Assembly: GCA_945901795.1 (NCBI GenBank)
Contig: CAMDLP010000032.1
Span: 1 to 33,169, forward strand
Reading direction: 5' to 3'
Length of the DNA stretch: 33,169 nucleotides
DNA from: Akkermansia muciniphila
GTDB taxonomy: Bacteria > Verrucomicrobiota > Verrucomicrobiia > Verrucomicrobiales > Akkermansiaceae
The number at the start of each line of letters is the position of its first letter. Position 1 is the stretch's first letter. Shown piece by piece: positions 8,567-17,056 of the stretch. Under the pieces are notes generated by a model. That model was not told where the DNA came from and ran no database searches. It was given only the letters and a program-made list of their open reading frames with translations. The position numbers and the translations under genes were made by a program.

Positions 8567-9208
8567 TCAGTGGTGGGTCAGGATGAACTCGATGATTTCG
8601 CTGTTCGCCTCCTGCATTTCCAGTTCGATTTCGTCGCTCCAGCGGTTGTACATGCTCTGGGGGATGACCGCAGAAAGGGCGATGAGCAGGCCGGCGGCGG
8701 TGGTGATCAGGGCCTCGGCGATGCCGGCCGCCACCGCGCCACCGCCACCGGAGGCACCGGCCTCGGCCATGCCGCCGAAGGAACCGATCATGCCTGTGAC
8801 CGTGCCGGTCATGCCGAGCAGGGGCGCGGCGGTGCCGACGACGGTGAGCACATCGAGGCGCTTGTTGACCAGGCTGAGCGCCTGGACGCTGTATTCTTCC
8901 ATCACCTGGGTGATGACGGCGCGCATGGTGTCGGGGCTTTCGTTTTTCTCCCTGAGTTGTTGATAGGAGCGGAGGCCGGCGAGCATGACCGAGGCGACCG
9001 GGCCGCCGGTGGCGGCGCATTCCGAGATGGCGGCGTCGATGTTGCCGGCCCGCAGGTGGGCCTGCACCTTGGAGCGCAGTGCCCGGGTGTCGATCTTGCG
9101 GTTTTCGCGGAAGGCGCACCAGCGGTCGTAGACTACGGCGAGACTGACGAAGCTGCAGGCCATGATGGGGACCATGACGGGTCCGCCTTTGAATATTGTA
9201 TCTAACAT
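8567..9208 (-). CDS. exbB: MotA/TolQ/ExbB-type proton channel protein
   Basis: A 213-residue protein with the family's three-helix layout: helix 1 at about 8-27, a cytoplasmic domain, then helices at about 121-145 and 162-186. The second carries TVVGTAAPLLGMTGTVTGMI, the family signature of small residues, Gly and Pro that line the pore, and the third carries ITTAAGLLIALSAVIP with threonines 169-170 near the position of the pore threonine of ExbB/TolQ. A Gly/Ala/Ser-rich loop separates them. It converts proton-motive force into movement of ExbD subunits. It overlaps the preceding small gene by 7 bp and is 6 bp from the first exbD-like gene. Flagellar MotA is unlikely because of its size and neighbours. 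Confidence 0.92.
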   Translation of the reverse strand: MLDTIFKGGPVMVPIMACSFVSLAVVYDRWCAFRENRKIDTRALRSKVQAHLRAGNIDAAISECAATGGPVASVMLAGLRSYQQLREKNESPDTMRAVITQVMEEYSVQALSLVNKRLDVLTVVGTAAPLLGMTGTVTGMIGSFGGMAEAGASGGGGAVAAGIAEALITTAAGLLIALSAVIPQSMYNRWSDEIELEMQEANSEIIEFILTHH

Positions 9209-9570
9209 GATGTGGGTTGTGGTTGGTTGTTTGGTGCTTCGGTTGAGGTGTGGATGAGATGGAGGATGCGGAGAGCGTCTTCAGGCGGGAGCTTGAAACG
9301 ATTGAGCGGCAGCTCCTCGCCGGGTTCGATGACCAGTTCGCCGGTGGCGTGGTGGTAGCGGCTGGCATGGGCATCGCGCAGCGGGATGCGGGCGAAAAAG
9401 CGGCGGCGGGCAACGGCGAGCAGGATCAACTCGTCGTCGGTGACACATAGCCAGAGCGGGCTGCGGCGCCACCAGCGTCCGGTATCGACGCGGGTGCCGG
9501 TGCGGACGCACAGCCGCGGCTCGGCGGCGCCGGTTTCACTTTGCAGGAGTTGTTGTTCCAAGGGATTCAC
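9202..9570 (-). CDS. Small protein, possibly with a PH-like fold
   Basis: A 122-residue protein from a GTG start. It has no signal peptide and no clear membrane helix. The middle reads as a run of beta strands (PLWLCVTDDELILLAVAR, then FFARIPLRDAHASRYHHAT and GELVIEPGEELPLNRFKL) ending in a helix (PEDALRILHLIHT). That pattern, one small beta sandwich closed by a C-terminal helix, resembles bacterial PH-like domains; this is inference from layout, not a motif match. It sits between the 2489-residue TPR gene (17 bp away) and the ExbB-type gene, which starts inside its last codons. I infer a cytoplasmic adaptor or regulator of the motor. Confidence 0.65.
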   Translation of the reverse strand: MNPLEQQLLQSETGAAEPRLCVRTGTRVDTGRWWRRSPLWLCVTDDELILLAVARRRFFARIPLRDAHASRYHHATGELVIEPGEELPLNRFKLPPEDALRILHLIHTSTEAPNNQPQPTSC

Positions 9571-9586
9571 TGAAATGGAAATGTAT

Positions 9587-12500
9587 CTAACGTTTTTTCT
9601 TTTCCTCCTTGAGGGCTTCTATCATCAGTCCGCGCTGCTCCTGGTCGATGAAGATGATTCTCTCGAACGCGGGATCGGCGAGGCGGCCACGGGCGTATTT
9701 GGCCCAGATGCAGTCCGGGAAGTCGAAGGTGACGCGGCGGTAGAGTTGGTAAGCGGTTCCCATATCACCTCCTTGACTGCGCTCGTGGCTGAGCCCGCTC
9801 CAATACATGGCTTGGGCGCGGATTTCGGGGCCATCGTATTGCTCGTTGTCGATGACGCGCTGGAAGGAGGCGATGGCGCGGTTGTATTGGGCGGCGCGCA
9901 TGTAGTTTTGGGCGGCGCCGAGCGCGGCGAGACCGGCGAGCGGATCGTCGGGGAAGCGCTCGTGAAGTTTCGAGTATACCATCGCGGCGTTGAGAAACTC
10001 CGGGTAGCTCAATGCGTCAAGGCGCAATACCTCGGCCTGCGATTTCTCATCCTTTTTATCGCGCAACTCGTCGGCCTGTTTCTTGAAGGCGAGGCCCTTT
10101 TTCTGGAAGTATCCGCCGAGCCGGGAAATGGTGGCGGGGATCAATTCGTTGTCGGGATACTTGTAGGAGAGTTTGATGTATTCCTCGATCGCATTGTCGG
10201 CTTGGCCCATCTTCTCATAGACGAGACCCACCTTGAATTGGGACTTGGAGGCAAAATCAGACTTCGGGTAATCGAGCGGGATCCTGACGAAGCGGGCGAG
10301 CGCGTCCTGATACATCGGCAGCTTGCTTTCCTCGTTCTTGGAGATGTCGGCGAACTCCTGCGACAGGTTGCCTAACAGATATTCCGCATGCGCCTTCAGT
10401 TCCTCGTCGTGGTGGGTGGCGAGGGTTTCGGCGAGCAGCTTGCGGGCTTGGCCGATCTCGCGGCGGGCGAGGCTTTCCTGGTCCATTTCCCGGTGTTTCT
10501 TGGCGAGTTCGAAATAGCACTCGGAAAGGGTGAAACTGGTGCGCACGGCCATTTCGTTGTCATTGAAGCGTTTGCTGAACGGCTCGATGATTCCGTCGGC
10601 GCCCTTGTTGACGGCGACTTTGAAGGACTGTTCCTCGTAGGAGACGGTTAGATCATCGCCGTAGCGGACGGGGAAGCCGTTGAGTTCGACCGCGGGCAGC
10701 ACTGCGGGCGGTTCCTTGTCGGCATAGCCGAGGGTGAAGACGCCTTTGAAGATACCGGAATGCGCCTCGGTCTCTCGCACGCGGAACGAAGTGCTGGCTC
10801 CGCCGGTTCCCTTGAGCGGAATTTCGGCAACATCGCGTTCCGGTCCGCGGTCGAGGCCGGGGGCGAGCAGGCGGAGGTGGACTTTCTCGCCCACATACGC
10901 GCGATCGAGGGTATCGGCGTAGCCATCCGACATGACATCGAGGACGGCGTGGCTGCCGACGGTGAAACTTGTGGATACCCAGTGGACCTTTTCCTGTTCG
11001 TCCTGCCATGGATAGGCGAGGTGCACGATGTCACCGGCCTTGACCGCGAGGCCGGCCGGAAGGGCGGAGCCGGACAGTTCCGCGGCATCCTTGGTAGCGA
11101 AGCTGCGGAGCGGCGGATCGCCGAGGATCAGCGGCACGGCAAAGGAGAAGCGGCCTTCCTCAAGATGCGGTTGTTGCGTGGGGGCGACCGGCGGCCGGGT
11201 GACCTGATAGCCAGTGGGAGTTGTGGGCGTGCTGCCGGTCAGGGTTCCTTTGAGTTTGAGGGTGCCGGGTGTTTTGACATCGAACGGCTTGCCGGAGGCA
11301 TCGGCGGCGGTGCGCGCTGCCTCGGTCTGGACATAGGCGTTGATGGTGCTGCTGCCGGCAAGGGCGAGGTGGGGGACGACCACGTCGAAACGGATGTCGG
11401 AGCCAATCACCGCGTCGAGCTTGGCGGCGGACAATTCCTCGCCGCTGAGATGGCTGTATTCCAGTGTGCGGCGCGGCAGGATGATTTCCGGGCCGACCGT
11501 TTTGACTGGCGTTTGTTTGACCGCAGCCTTGGGTTCCACCGGCGGCAGCGGTTTACTGGTCTGGTTGTAGGCGCTGAGCAACGGCAGGGCATATTGCGCG
11601 TGGCCGATGATGACGGTGCGGTCGGTGGGAATTCCCGGGTCAAGGTTTTCGGTATCGCGGTAGGTGGCGGTGAGCGTGCCGCCCTTGGTCATCCGGATCT
11701 CCGACGGGCGCGAGGGTTCGCCTTCGACCGGGAAAACACGACCGATGAATTGCCCGCTGTGTTCCTCGGTCTCGACCGCCTTGAGGGTGACCTTCGCTCC
11801 GTCGCTGGAAGTGACAGTGAAGTCGGCCGTGTCCTTCTCCGGGCTGCTGTCGAGGTCGGCGTCGTTGATGACGATGGCCACCGGGTCGTCGAAGCGGAAG
11901 CGGCGGACGGGTTCCAACAGCAAAACGCGCTGGCCATCCGGGGTGTTGGTGTAGTTGAGGAACGAGGCGCTGACCGTGCCGTTGTTGAAGGCGACGGACA
12001 GTTGTTTTTCGTGGCGGTCGCGGCCGGGGGTGGCGGCTGTGGGATCCTGATAGCGGACGGTGATGCGGTCGCCGGGCACTACTTCGAGCTGTTGGTTTTC
12101 CCGCAAGGTGAGGTAGTCCTGCGCCACCGGCAGGAGGGGTTTGCCCTCGCGGTCATTGATGGTGATCTTGCGGATCGAGGGTGCCACGCCCTCGTAGCCG
12201 AGAATCACCAGACGAACGACGCGAGCGCGGGTGTTCTCGCCGAAGGTAACCTCCAAGCTGCCATCGGCGGTCTTTTTAATGGCGGCCGGCTTCGGGATGT
12301 TGGCGCGGACGGCCTCCGGGAAAGTGGATGGATCAAACATCGCGTCAGGGCAAGGCACGAGGTCCGGTTTGCCGGGAACATCGCAGAGGAGGACGGGTTT
12401 GTGTTTGAGGAATGCATCACGCCCTTCAAGGCACCAAACCTCGATTTCGTGGAGGCCGGGTGCGAATTCGCGCTCGATGGTGAACGGGTCCTGAGAGGTC

Positions 12501-15500
12501 ATTTCGGCGGGTTTTCCGTCGATCAGGAAACTCCTGAGGGTGTTTTCGTCAGCGGCAAGGGGCAAGCCGGTGAGTTGGAAGCGGCGGATGGCGGCGGCGG
12601 GTTGGTAGAAAAGAGCGCGGTAGCGGATGAGCACCACGGTGCTTGCGAAGTGTGGTGGGGGCATGATAGGGAGTGGTTCCGCAGAGAGTGATTTTACGGT
12701 GGCGGAGAGGATGGAGCCGCGGTTCGAGGTGTAATCCATGCTCTCCAGCCAATCGGCGGGGAGTTCGCGGTCTTTCGGTTTGCTGACGGCAATGGCCGAA
12801 TGGCCGTTAACAAAGAATGAGGAAACGTGCGGCTGGCCGTCCCACGGCACCGGATCGTCTGGGAAACGCGAGCGGGTGTTCCAGTCCTTGCCGTTCATTG
12901 AGGTCTGCAGCACGAAGTGGGTCAGCGCCTGGCCGGTGCCGCCGGTGTCGAGGGTCATGCGGCCGAGGGCCACGCTGTCGTTGAGGTCGATGCCGAAGGT
13001 GCGGGTTTTCTTCTTGTCTCCGACGACTCCTTGCCAGCCGGGATAGTCCTTGGAACTGATCACCATGTTGGGATCGCGACCGGGAGCGCTCTCCGAGGCG
13101 AAGGCCAAAGCCTGGGCTCCGGCGGTCGGCACCACCGCTTGGAACTCGCCGGTGTAGGGGCCGGTCTCGGTGAGTTCGAGGCGCCGGATTTCGTCGCCGC
13201 TCGATGCCTGGAGGTTGACGGTCACGCGATCGGGAGCGGCGGTCTTGCTTTGATCCATATCGGTGAGGCGGAGGTAAATCTTGTTGCCCGGGCGCACCGC
13301 GCGGGAGCCGAGTGCGGCTTGGGCGCTGGACAGGCCGAGTTCCTCGATGTCGAGTTGCCGCTCGCCCTCGCGGGGCGGGAAGGCGCCTGCTGTTAGGTCG
13401 AGCGAGGCATCGGAAGCCACGCCGATCACGGTGTTGGGATCGGGCGGCAGGTTGGTCATCTTGGCGCGGAATTCCTTGGAGTAGCCGAAGCGAATTTCGT
13501 CATCGCCGAGAACCTGCAGGATTTTGTCGTTGGGGGTCGGCGGCCCGAGGGCGGTGGGCAACTCGGCACGGAACTTGTCCTTGCTGTCACCCAGCGGCGA
13601 GAGCAGCACACGCTCGGTGTCGCCGGACTTGGCGCGGACTTCCACTTCGATGTCGGCCCCGAGGCCGGAAACATTGAGGGTAGGGTCGCGCAGGTTGATC
13701 TTGAGCGCCATGCCCGGGACAATGCTGGCATTTTCCTGCGACGGGCCGAGCTCGATTTCGCTGGCCTCGACCAGCTTGCGCATCTGGAACTGGATCTTTC
13801 CGCGCAGGATCATGGCGTCGGGATGTTTCGGTTGTTGGCGGAGAACGGCCTCGACCTCGCTGAGGGCCTCCTTGTAGCTCTCCTGGTCCATCAGCACCTC
13901 GGCGCGGGCGTAATGGACACGCAGCCGGAACTCCGGCTGGCGCAGACGCATCAGCTTGTCGAGTTCGGTCAAGGCGGAGGTGAAGTTCTTGCTGACGCGA
14001 TCCACATTGACGGATCCGAGGGTGGCCTCGAGCTGCATTTCCGAGCCACTGTATTCGGCGGCATCGGCGACCTTGCGGAACCAGGCGCGGGCGGTGGGCA
14101 GCGCACCTTTGCGGAACGCGAGCGAGGCGTAGGCAATCTTGAGCCGTGCCTCCTGCTCGGGGTTGAGGGTGCCGGGCGCTTCGCGCGACCAGATCGTCAG
14201 TTCCTTGACCAATCCCTCGGCTTGGGCGCCGCGGTCGGCCTCGACATTGCGTTGCAGCAGCCAGAACGCGTATTCCAGCGTCAGTTTGCGCAGCACCGGT
14301 TGGAGTTGATCGGCATGGGCAAGGTAGAGATTCCAGGCGCTGTCGGTGTTGCCCTGCACGAATTCGGCGTGAGACTTGTAAATCGGGAACGCCGGATCGG
14401 TTTCATCCACCGGGATCTCGACCGAGCCGATCGCGGCGGCGGCCTTGCCTATCACCAGACGAAGTCGGCCAGAGATCTGGCTTTTCATACCTCCGCGGGC
14501 GACGGTCATGGCCACCGACGGCTGGCCTGCGGCGAACGCGGCTTCGGCAAAGAGCGCCAGCGCTTCAATATTCTGGTTGTAAGCGATCGATGCGTGCCAC
14601 AATCCTGCTGCGATGGGTTCGGCGGCGGACCATTCTTTTTTCTCCTGCAATTCCTTGAGCACGCGCGGCACCAGCAGCTCGCCACCCGTCCCGCCCCCCG
14701 CAACGACACCGAGCGGCGCGTTCTCCGCGTAGAGGGAAAACACGAGTTGGCGGGTCGGGTCGGACCACTTGGGCAAAGCCGCAACCGGCTGCAGGCCTGT
14801 GACCGGAACAACATCGGGTGCTGCGGCCGCGCGCTCCACCACGGTCTTGAGGGCCGCCTCGACGGCGGCGGGTGCGGCGTCCGGCGGCAGGGCTAACAAC
14901 TCTCGGTTGACTGAACCCACATCGACCGCCGCCATGGCGGGTGTCATCGCGAGCGGGCCGAAATGCGCCGCGTCCGCCGCCGTGATGTGATAGGCGGGAT
15001 TGAGTTTCGCGTAGGCTGGCGAGGCGAGCAGCGACTTCATCAACGCAAGGGCGGATTCATCCTTCGGATTCGCCGCGTGCAGCCAGATAGCAAAGACATA
15101 CTCCGAGATGATGCCGGTCGGGATCTGCGCGGTGAGGATGCGCTGGAGTTCGGGAACGAGCGGGGCAATCGCCGCCTTGTAGCCGGCGTTTTGCCCGCCG
15201 TTATGCATGAACCCATCCCATTGCGGCCCGACGTAAATGGCGTGACCACCCACCCCCGGGACGGCCGCCACCGCCCGGCGGAAAAGAAACTCGCGGTCGC
15301 CATCGAGATTTCCAAGCTGAGTCTTGAGCAGGGTTAAGGCCTCCGCCGGCGGCGCACTTTTGAACAACTCGTTCCACAACAAAAGCGCGTCAGGAATGGT
15401 CGGGCTGGCCGCCAGGAGATCGCTCAGCAGCGTGTTGAAGGCGGCTGTTCGATCCTGCGCGCTTGCCTCTTTCGCCACCTGCTTCCTGACTTGATCGTTA

Positions 15501-17056
15501 CTGGCACCGAGATTCTCGTATTGTTTGCAGAACGCGGCATGTTGTGCCAGGTCTGCCGCCTCGTGCTTCAATCCGCTGTTCCACGCCAGGTCAATGGCGG
15601 CCTTGGCGGAGTTGAACCGCCACAGCTCAGACTTCATAAGGTCCGGCACTACCGCAATGAAGGTATTCGTTCCAGCCACGGCATAGGCCCGGATTAGCGC
15701 GGCATCTCCGCTCGGATTGCGCGCCAGGCTGGGTGCCAGCGCCTTCGCCTCGTCCACGGTCAGGGTGGCGTCGAACAACCCCACCTCAGGTGCGGCCAGC
15801 GAGTTGAAGACGGCCGGCACCTTCAATGCCAGCGCCCTCAGCTCGGCCGGGGAACACAACCAAAATGAAACCCCTGCGGCAAGCACGGCCTGCGCCTGTT
15901 GCGGCGGCAGGCTCGCCAGTGCTTTCAGGATCGGAGCGACCTTGGCCTCGCGCTTCGGAGCCAGGTAGTTCCTCATAACCCCACTGTCTCCTTCGCGGAT
16001 ATTCATCCAGCCTTTGGCGGCAAGGATCGATCCCTCGTAGGGCAAAGCGGTCACCAGCGCTTCGGCGGCCTGCAAGGGTTTCTCGAACAACGAATCCGGT
16101 AGCGGCTTGTTCGCCCGGAATAGCTCAGTCGCCTGCTTGCTAAACGGCACAACTTCCATCGCCCAGTTGATGCGCGCCTTGTAGGGAGCAGGCAGGTTCG
16201 CCACCGCCGCCAGCTTGCGCGCGGCCTCCAGCCATGCTTCATCCACAATCGCGAACGACTCCAACTGCCCGCAGGTCCATTCGAGGTCCGCGGTATGCGG
16301 ACCGACACTGGCCGCATCGGCGCCGATGATCGCCGCGAGTCGGTTGCAAAGCGCCGGGAGATCGGCACGGGTCTTGGCCTGGGAAATGAACCAGGCATCG
16401 AACTGGCGGGCGCGGCCGAAAGTCCGCAGCCGGTCGCCGTCCTCACGCATGAAGAGGTAGGCGGCGTCGATGTCGCCGAGATGGTTGAGCAGGAGACGAT
16501 AGACGGCCGGCGTGGCGGCGGCGGCAACTTGGGCGTCCACCGCCGGGTTCTTGAGCAGTTTCCGATAGAAGCTAACCGCCGGCTGCCAATCGCCGGCGCG
16601 TTCGGCGGTCTGACCGGCCTGCCACAAGACGGCGGGCGAGGGCGACGGTTGGGCGTCGAGCCACGGTTTGACGGTGGTGAACGCCTGTGCCGACCGGCTT
16701 TCCGTCAGGCCCGCCTGGAGGATGTTAGAAACCGCGCCCTCGGTTTGGGTCGGAGCGGTTTTGTAGGCGGCGATTTGGTCGTCGAGGGGAGAGGCGGAAG
16801 CGGGAGTGAAAGCAAGAAAGGGGATGAGCCCGACAATCACCGAAAGCAGCCCACCGGGGCGTGCCATGGTGCAACCGCTTGCCTTCATGAGCCCAACGGG
16901 CTCGGGAGGGGTGGCTGTTAGGCCCGCGGCAGCGCCCGTTGGGCTCGCAGGCTGGGCCGTTGGACTGGTGGAGCCGACCGTTGGGCTCGCGGAACCCGTT
17001 AGATCCCCCTGTTCAATGTCTGAAGGTGATTTGGCAAATGGTTTCATCGATTTCAT
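9587..17056 (-). CDS. Giant exported TPR / Ig-like / CpoB-like protein (2489 residues)
   Basis: The ATG at 17056 has a strong GGAGGAGG site 4 nt upstream and overlaps the previous stop (ATGA), so I prefer it over an upstream in-frame start. Residues 1-18 are followed by a Pro/Ser/Thr/Gly stretch (about 19-57) encoded by palindromic repeats, then a signal-peptide core (LLSVIVGLIPFLAF, cleavage near ASA at 86-88). Residues 90-1110 are helical TPR-like repeats. About 1110-2170 are beta-rich: three Ig-like modules at about 1257-1310, 1720-1775 and 2052-2114, each ending ETGPYTGEF, ETEEHSGQF or ETEAHSGIF, plus a discoidin-like stretch (DLNDSVALGRMTLDTGG) and a PA14-like region (YRALFYQPAAAIRRFQL). 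Residues 2170-2489 are CpoB/BamD-type TPRs (DNAIEEYIKLSYKYPDNE). It is a clear paralogue of the next gene upstream. Likely a periplasmic or surface partner of the ExbB/ExbD motor. No enzyme motif seen. Confidence 0.85.
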   Translation of the reverse strand: MKSMKPFAKSPSDIEQGDLTGSASPTVGSTSPTAQPASPTGAAAGLTATPPEPVGLMKASGCTMARPGGLLSVIVGLIPFLAFTPASASPLDDQIAAYKTAPTQTEGAVSNILQAGLTESRSAQAFTTVKPWLDAQPSPSPAVLWQAGQTAERAGDWQPAVSFYRKLLKNPAVDAQVAAAATPAVYRLLLNHLGDIDAAYLFMREDGDRLRTFGRARQFDAWFISQAKTRADLPALCNRLAAIIGADAASVGPHTADLEWTCGQLESFAIVDEAWLEAARKLAAVANLPAPYKARINWAMEVVPFSKQATELFRANKPLPDSLFEKPLQAAEALVTALPYEGSILAAKGWMNIREGDSGVMRNYLAPKREAKVAPILKALASLPPQQAQAVLAAGVSFWLCSPAELRALALKVPAVFNSLAAPEVGLFDATLTVDEAKALAPSLARNPSGDAALIRAYAVAGTNTFIAVVPDLMKSELWRFNSAKAAIDLAWNSGLKHEAADLAQHAAFCKQYENLGASNDQVRKQVAKEASAQDRTAAFNTLLSDLLAASPTIPDALLLWNELFKSAPPAEALTLLKTQLGNLDGDREFLFRRAVAAVPGVGGHAIYVGPQWDGFMHNGGQNAGYKAAIAPLVPELQRILTAQIPTGIISEYVFAIWLHAANPKDESALALMKSLLASPAYAKLNPAYHITAADAAHFGPLAMTPAMAAVDVGSVNRELLALPPDAAPAAVEAALKTVVERAAAAPDVVPVTGLQPVAALPKWSDPTRQLVFSLYAENAPLGVVAGGGTGGELLVPRVLKELQEKKEWSAAEPIAAGLWHASIAYNQNIEALALFAEAAFAAGQPSVAMTVARGGMKSQISGRLRLVIGKAAAAIGSVEIPVDETDPAFPIYKSHAEFVQGNTDSAWNLYLAHADQLQPVLRKLTLEYAFWLLQRNVEADRGAQAEGLVKELTIWSREAPGTLNPEQEARLKIAYASLAFRKGALPTARAWFRKVADAAEYSGSEMQLEATLGSVNVDRVSKNFTSALTELDKLMRLRQPEFRLRVHYARAEVLMDQESYKEALSEVEAVLRQQPKHPDAMILRGKIQFQMRKLVEASEIELGPSQENASIVPGMALKINLRDPTLNVSGLGADIEVEVRAKSGDTERVLLSPLGDSKDKFRAELPTALGPPTPNDKILQVLGDDEIRFGYSKEFRAKMTNLPPDPNTVIGVASDASLDLTAGAFPPREGERQLDIEELGLSSAQAALGSRAVRPGNKIYLRLTDMDQSKTAAPDRVTVNLQASSGDEIRRLELTETGPYTGEFQAVVPTAGAQALAFASESAPGRDPNMVISSKDYPGWQGVVGDKKKTRTFGIDLNDSVALGRMTLDTGGTGQALTHFVLQTSMNGKDWNTRSRFPDDPVPWDGQPHVSSFFVNGHSAIAVSKPKDRELPADWLESMDYTSNRGSILSATVKSLSAEPLPIMPPPHFASTVVLIRYRALFYQPAAAIRRFQLTGLPLAADENTLRSFLIDGKPAEMTSQDPFTIEREFAPGLHEIEVWCLEGRDAFLKHKPVLLCDVPGKPDLVPCPDAMFDPSTFPEAVRANIPKPAAIKKTADGSLEVTFGENTRARVVRLVILGYEGVAPSIRKITINDREGKPLLPVAQDYLTLRENQQLEVVPGDRITVRYQDPTAATPGRDRHEKQLSVAFNNGTVSASFLNYTNTPDGQRVLLLEPVRRFRFDDPVAIVINDADLDSSPEKDTADFTVTSSDGAKVTLKAVETEEHSGQFIGRVFPVEGEPSRPSEIRMTKGGTLTATYRDTENLDPGIPTDRTVIIGHAQYALPLLSAYNQTSKPLPPVEPKAAVKQTPVKTVGPEIILPRRTLEYSHLSGEELSAAKLDAVIGSDIRFDVVVPHLALAGSSTINAYVQTEAARTAADASGKPFDVKTPGTLKLKGTLTGSTPTTPTGYQVTRPPVAPTQQPHLEEGRFSFAVPLILGDPPLRSFATKDAAELSGSALPAGLAVKAGDIVHLAYPWQDEQEKVHWVSTSFTVGSHAVLDVMSDGYADTLDRAYVGEKVHLRLLAPGLDRGPERDVAEIPLKGTGGASTSFRVRETEAHSGIFKGVFTLGYADKEPPAVLPAVELNGFPVRYGDDLTVSYEEQSFKVAVNKGADGIIEPFSKRFNDNEMAVRTSFTLSECYFELAKKHREMDQESLARREIGQARKLLAETLATHHDEELKAHAEYLLGNLSQEFADISKNEESKLPMYQDALARFVRIPLDYPKSDFASKSQFKVGLVYEKMGQADNAIEEYIKLSYKYPDNELIPATISRLGGYFQKKGLAFKKQADELRDKKDEKSQAEVLRLDALSYPEFLNAAMVYSKLHERFPDDPLAGLAALGAAQNYMRAAQYNRAIASFQRVIDNEQYDGPEIRAQAMYWSGLSHERSQGGDMGTAYQLYRRVTFDFPDCIWAKYARGRLADPAFERIIFIDQEQRGLMIEALKEEKKKR
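16889..16999. repeat. Palindromic GAGCCCAACGGGCTC-type repeats inside the signal-peptide region
   Basis: GAGCCCAACGGGCTC occurs at 16889-16903. Inverted or decayed versions lie at 16934-16946 and 16977-16988, with related AACCCGTTAG at 16992-17001. The same 15-bp palindrome recurs in the neighbouring paralogue at 24847-24882 and 25052-25066. Here the repeats are translated as the Ser-Pro-Thr-rich stretch between the start codon and the hydrophobic core of the signal peptide. Confidence 0.75.

Noticed and set aside
8567..9208. Flagellar MotA stator
   Set aside because: The protein is shorter than MotA, is paired with two ExbD-type proteins rather than MotB, and no flagellar genes are present.
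10760..12691. Long plus-strand open frame (643 codons), with others such as 27548-29737 and 18559-19911
   Set aside because: They lie antisense to well-supported minus-strand genes and show low-complexity Gly/Val/Arg-rich translations typical of the opposite strand of GC-rich codons.
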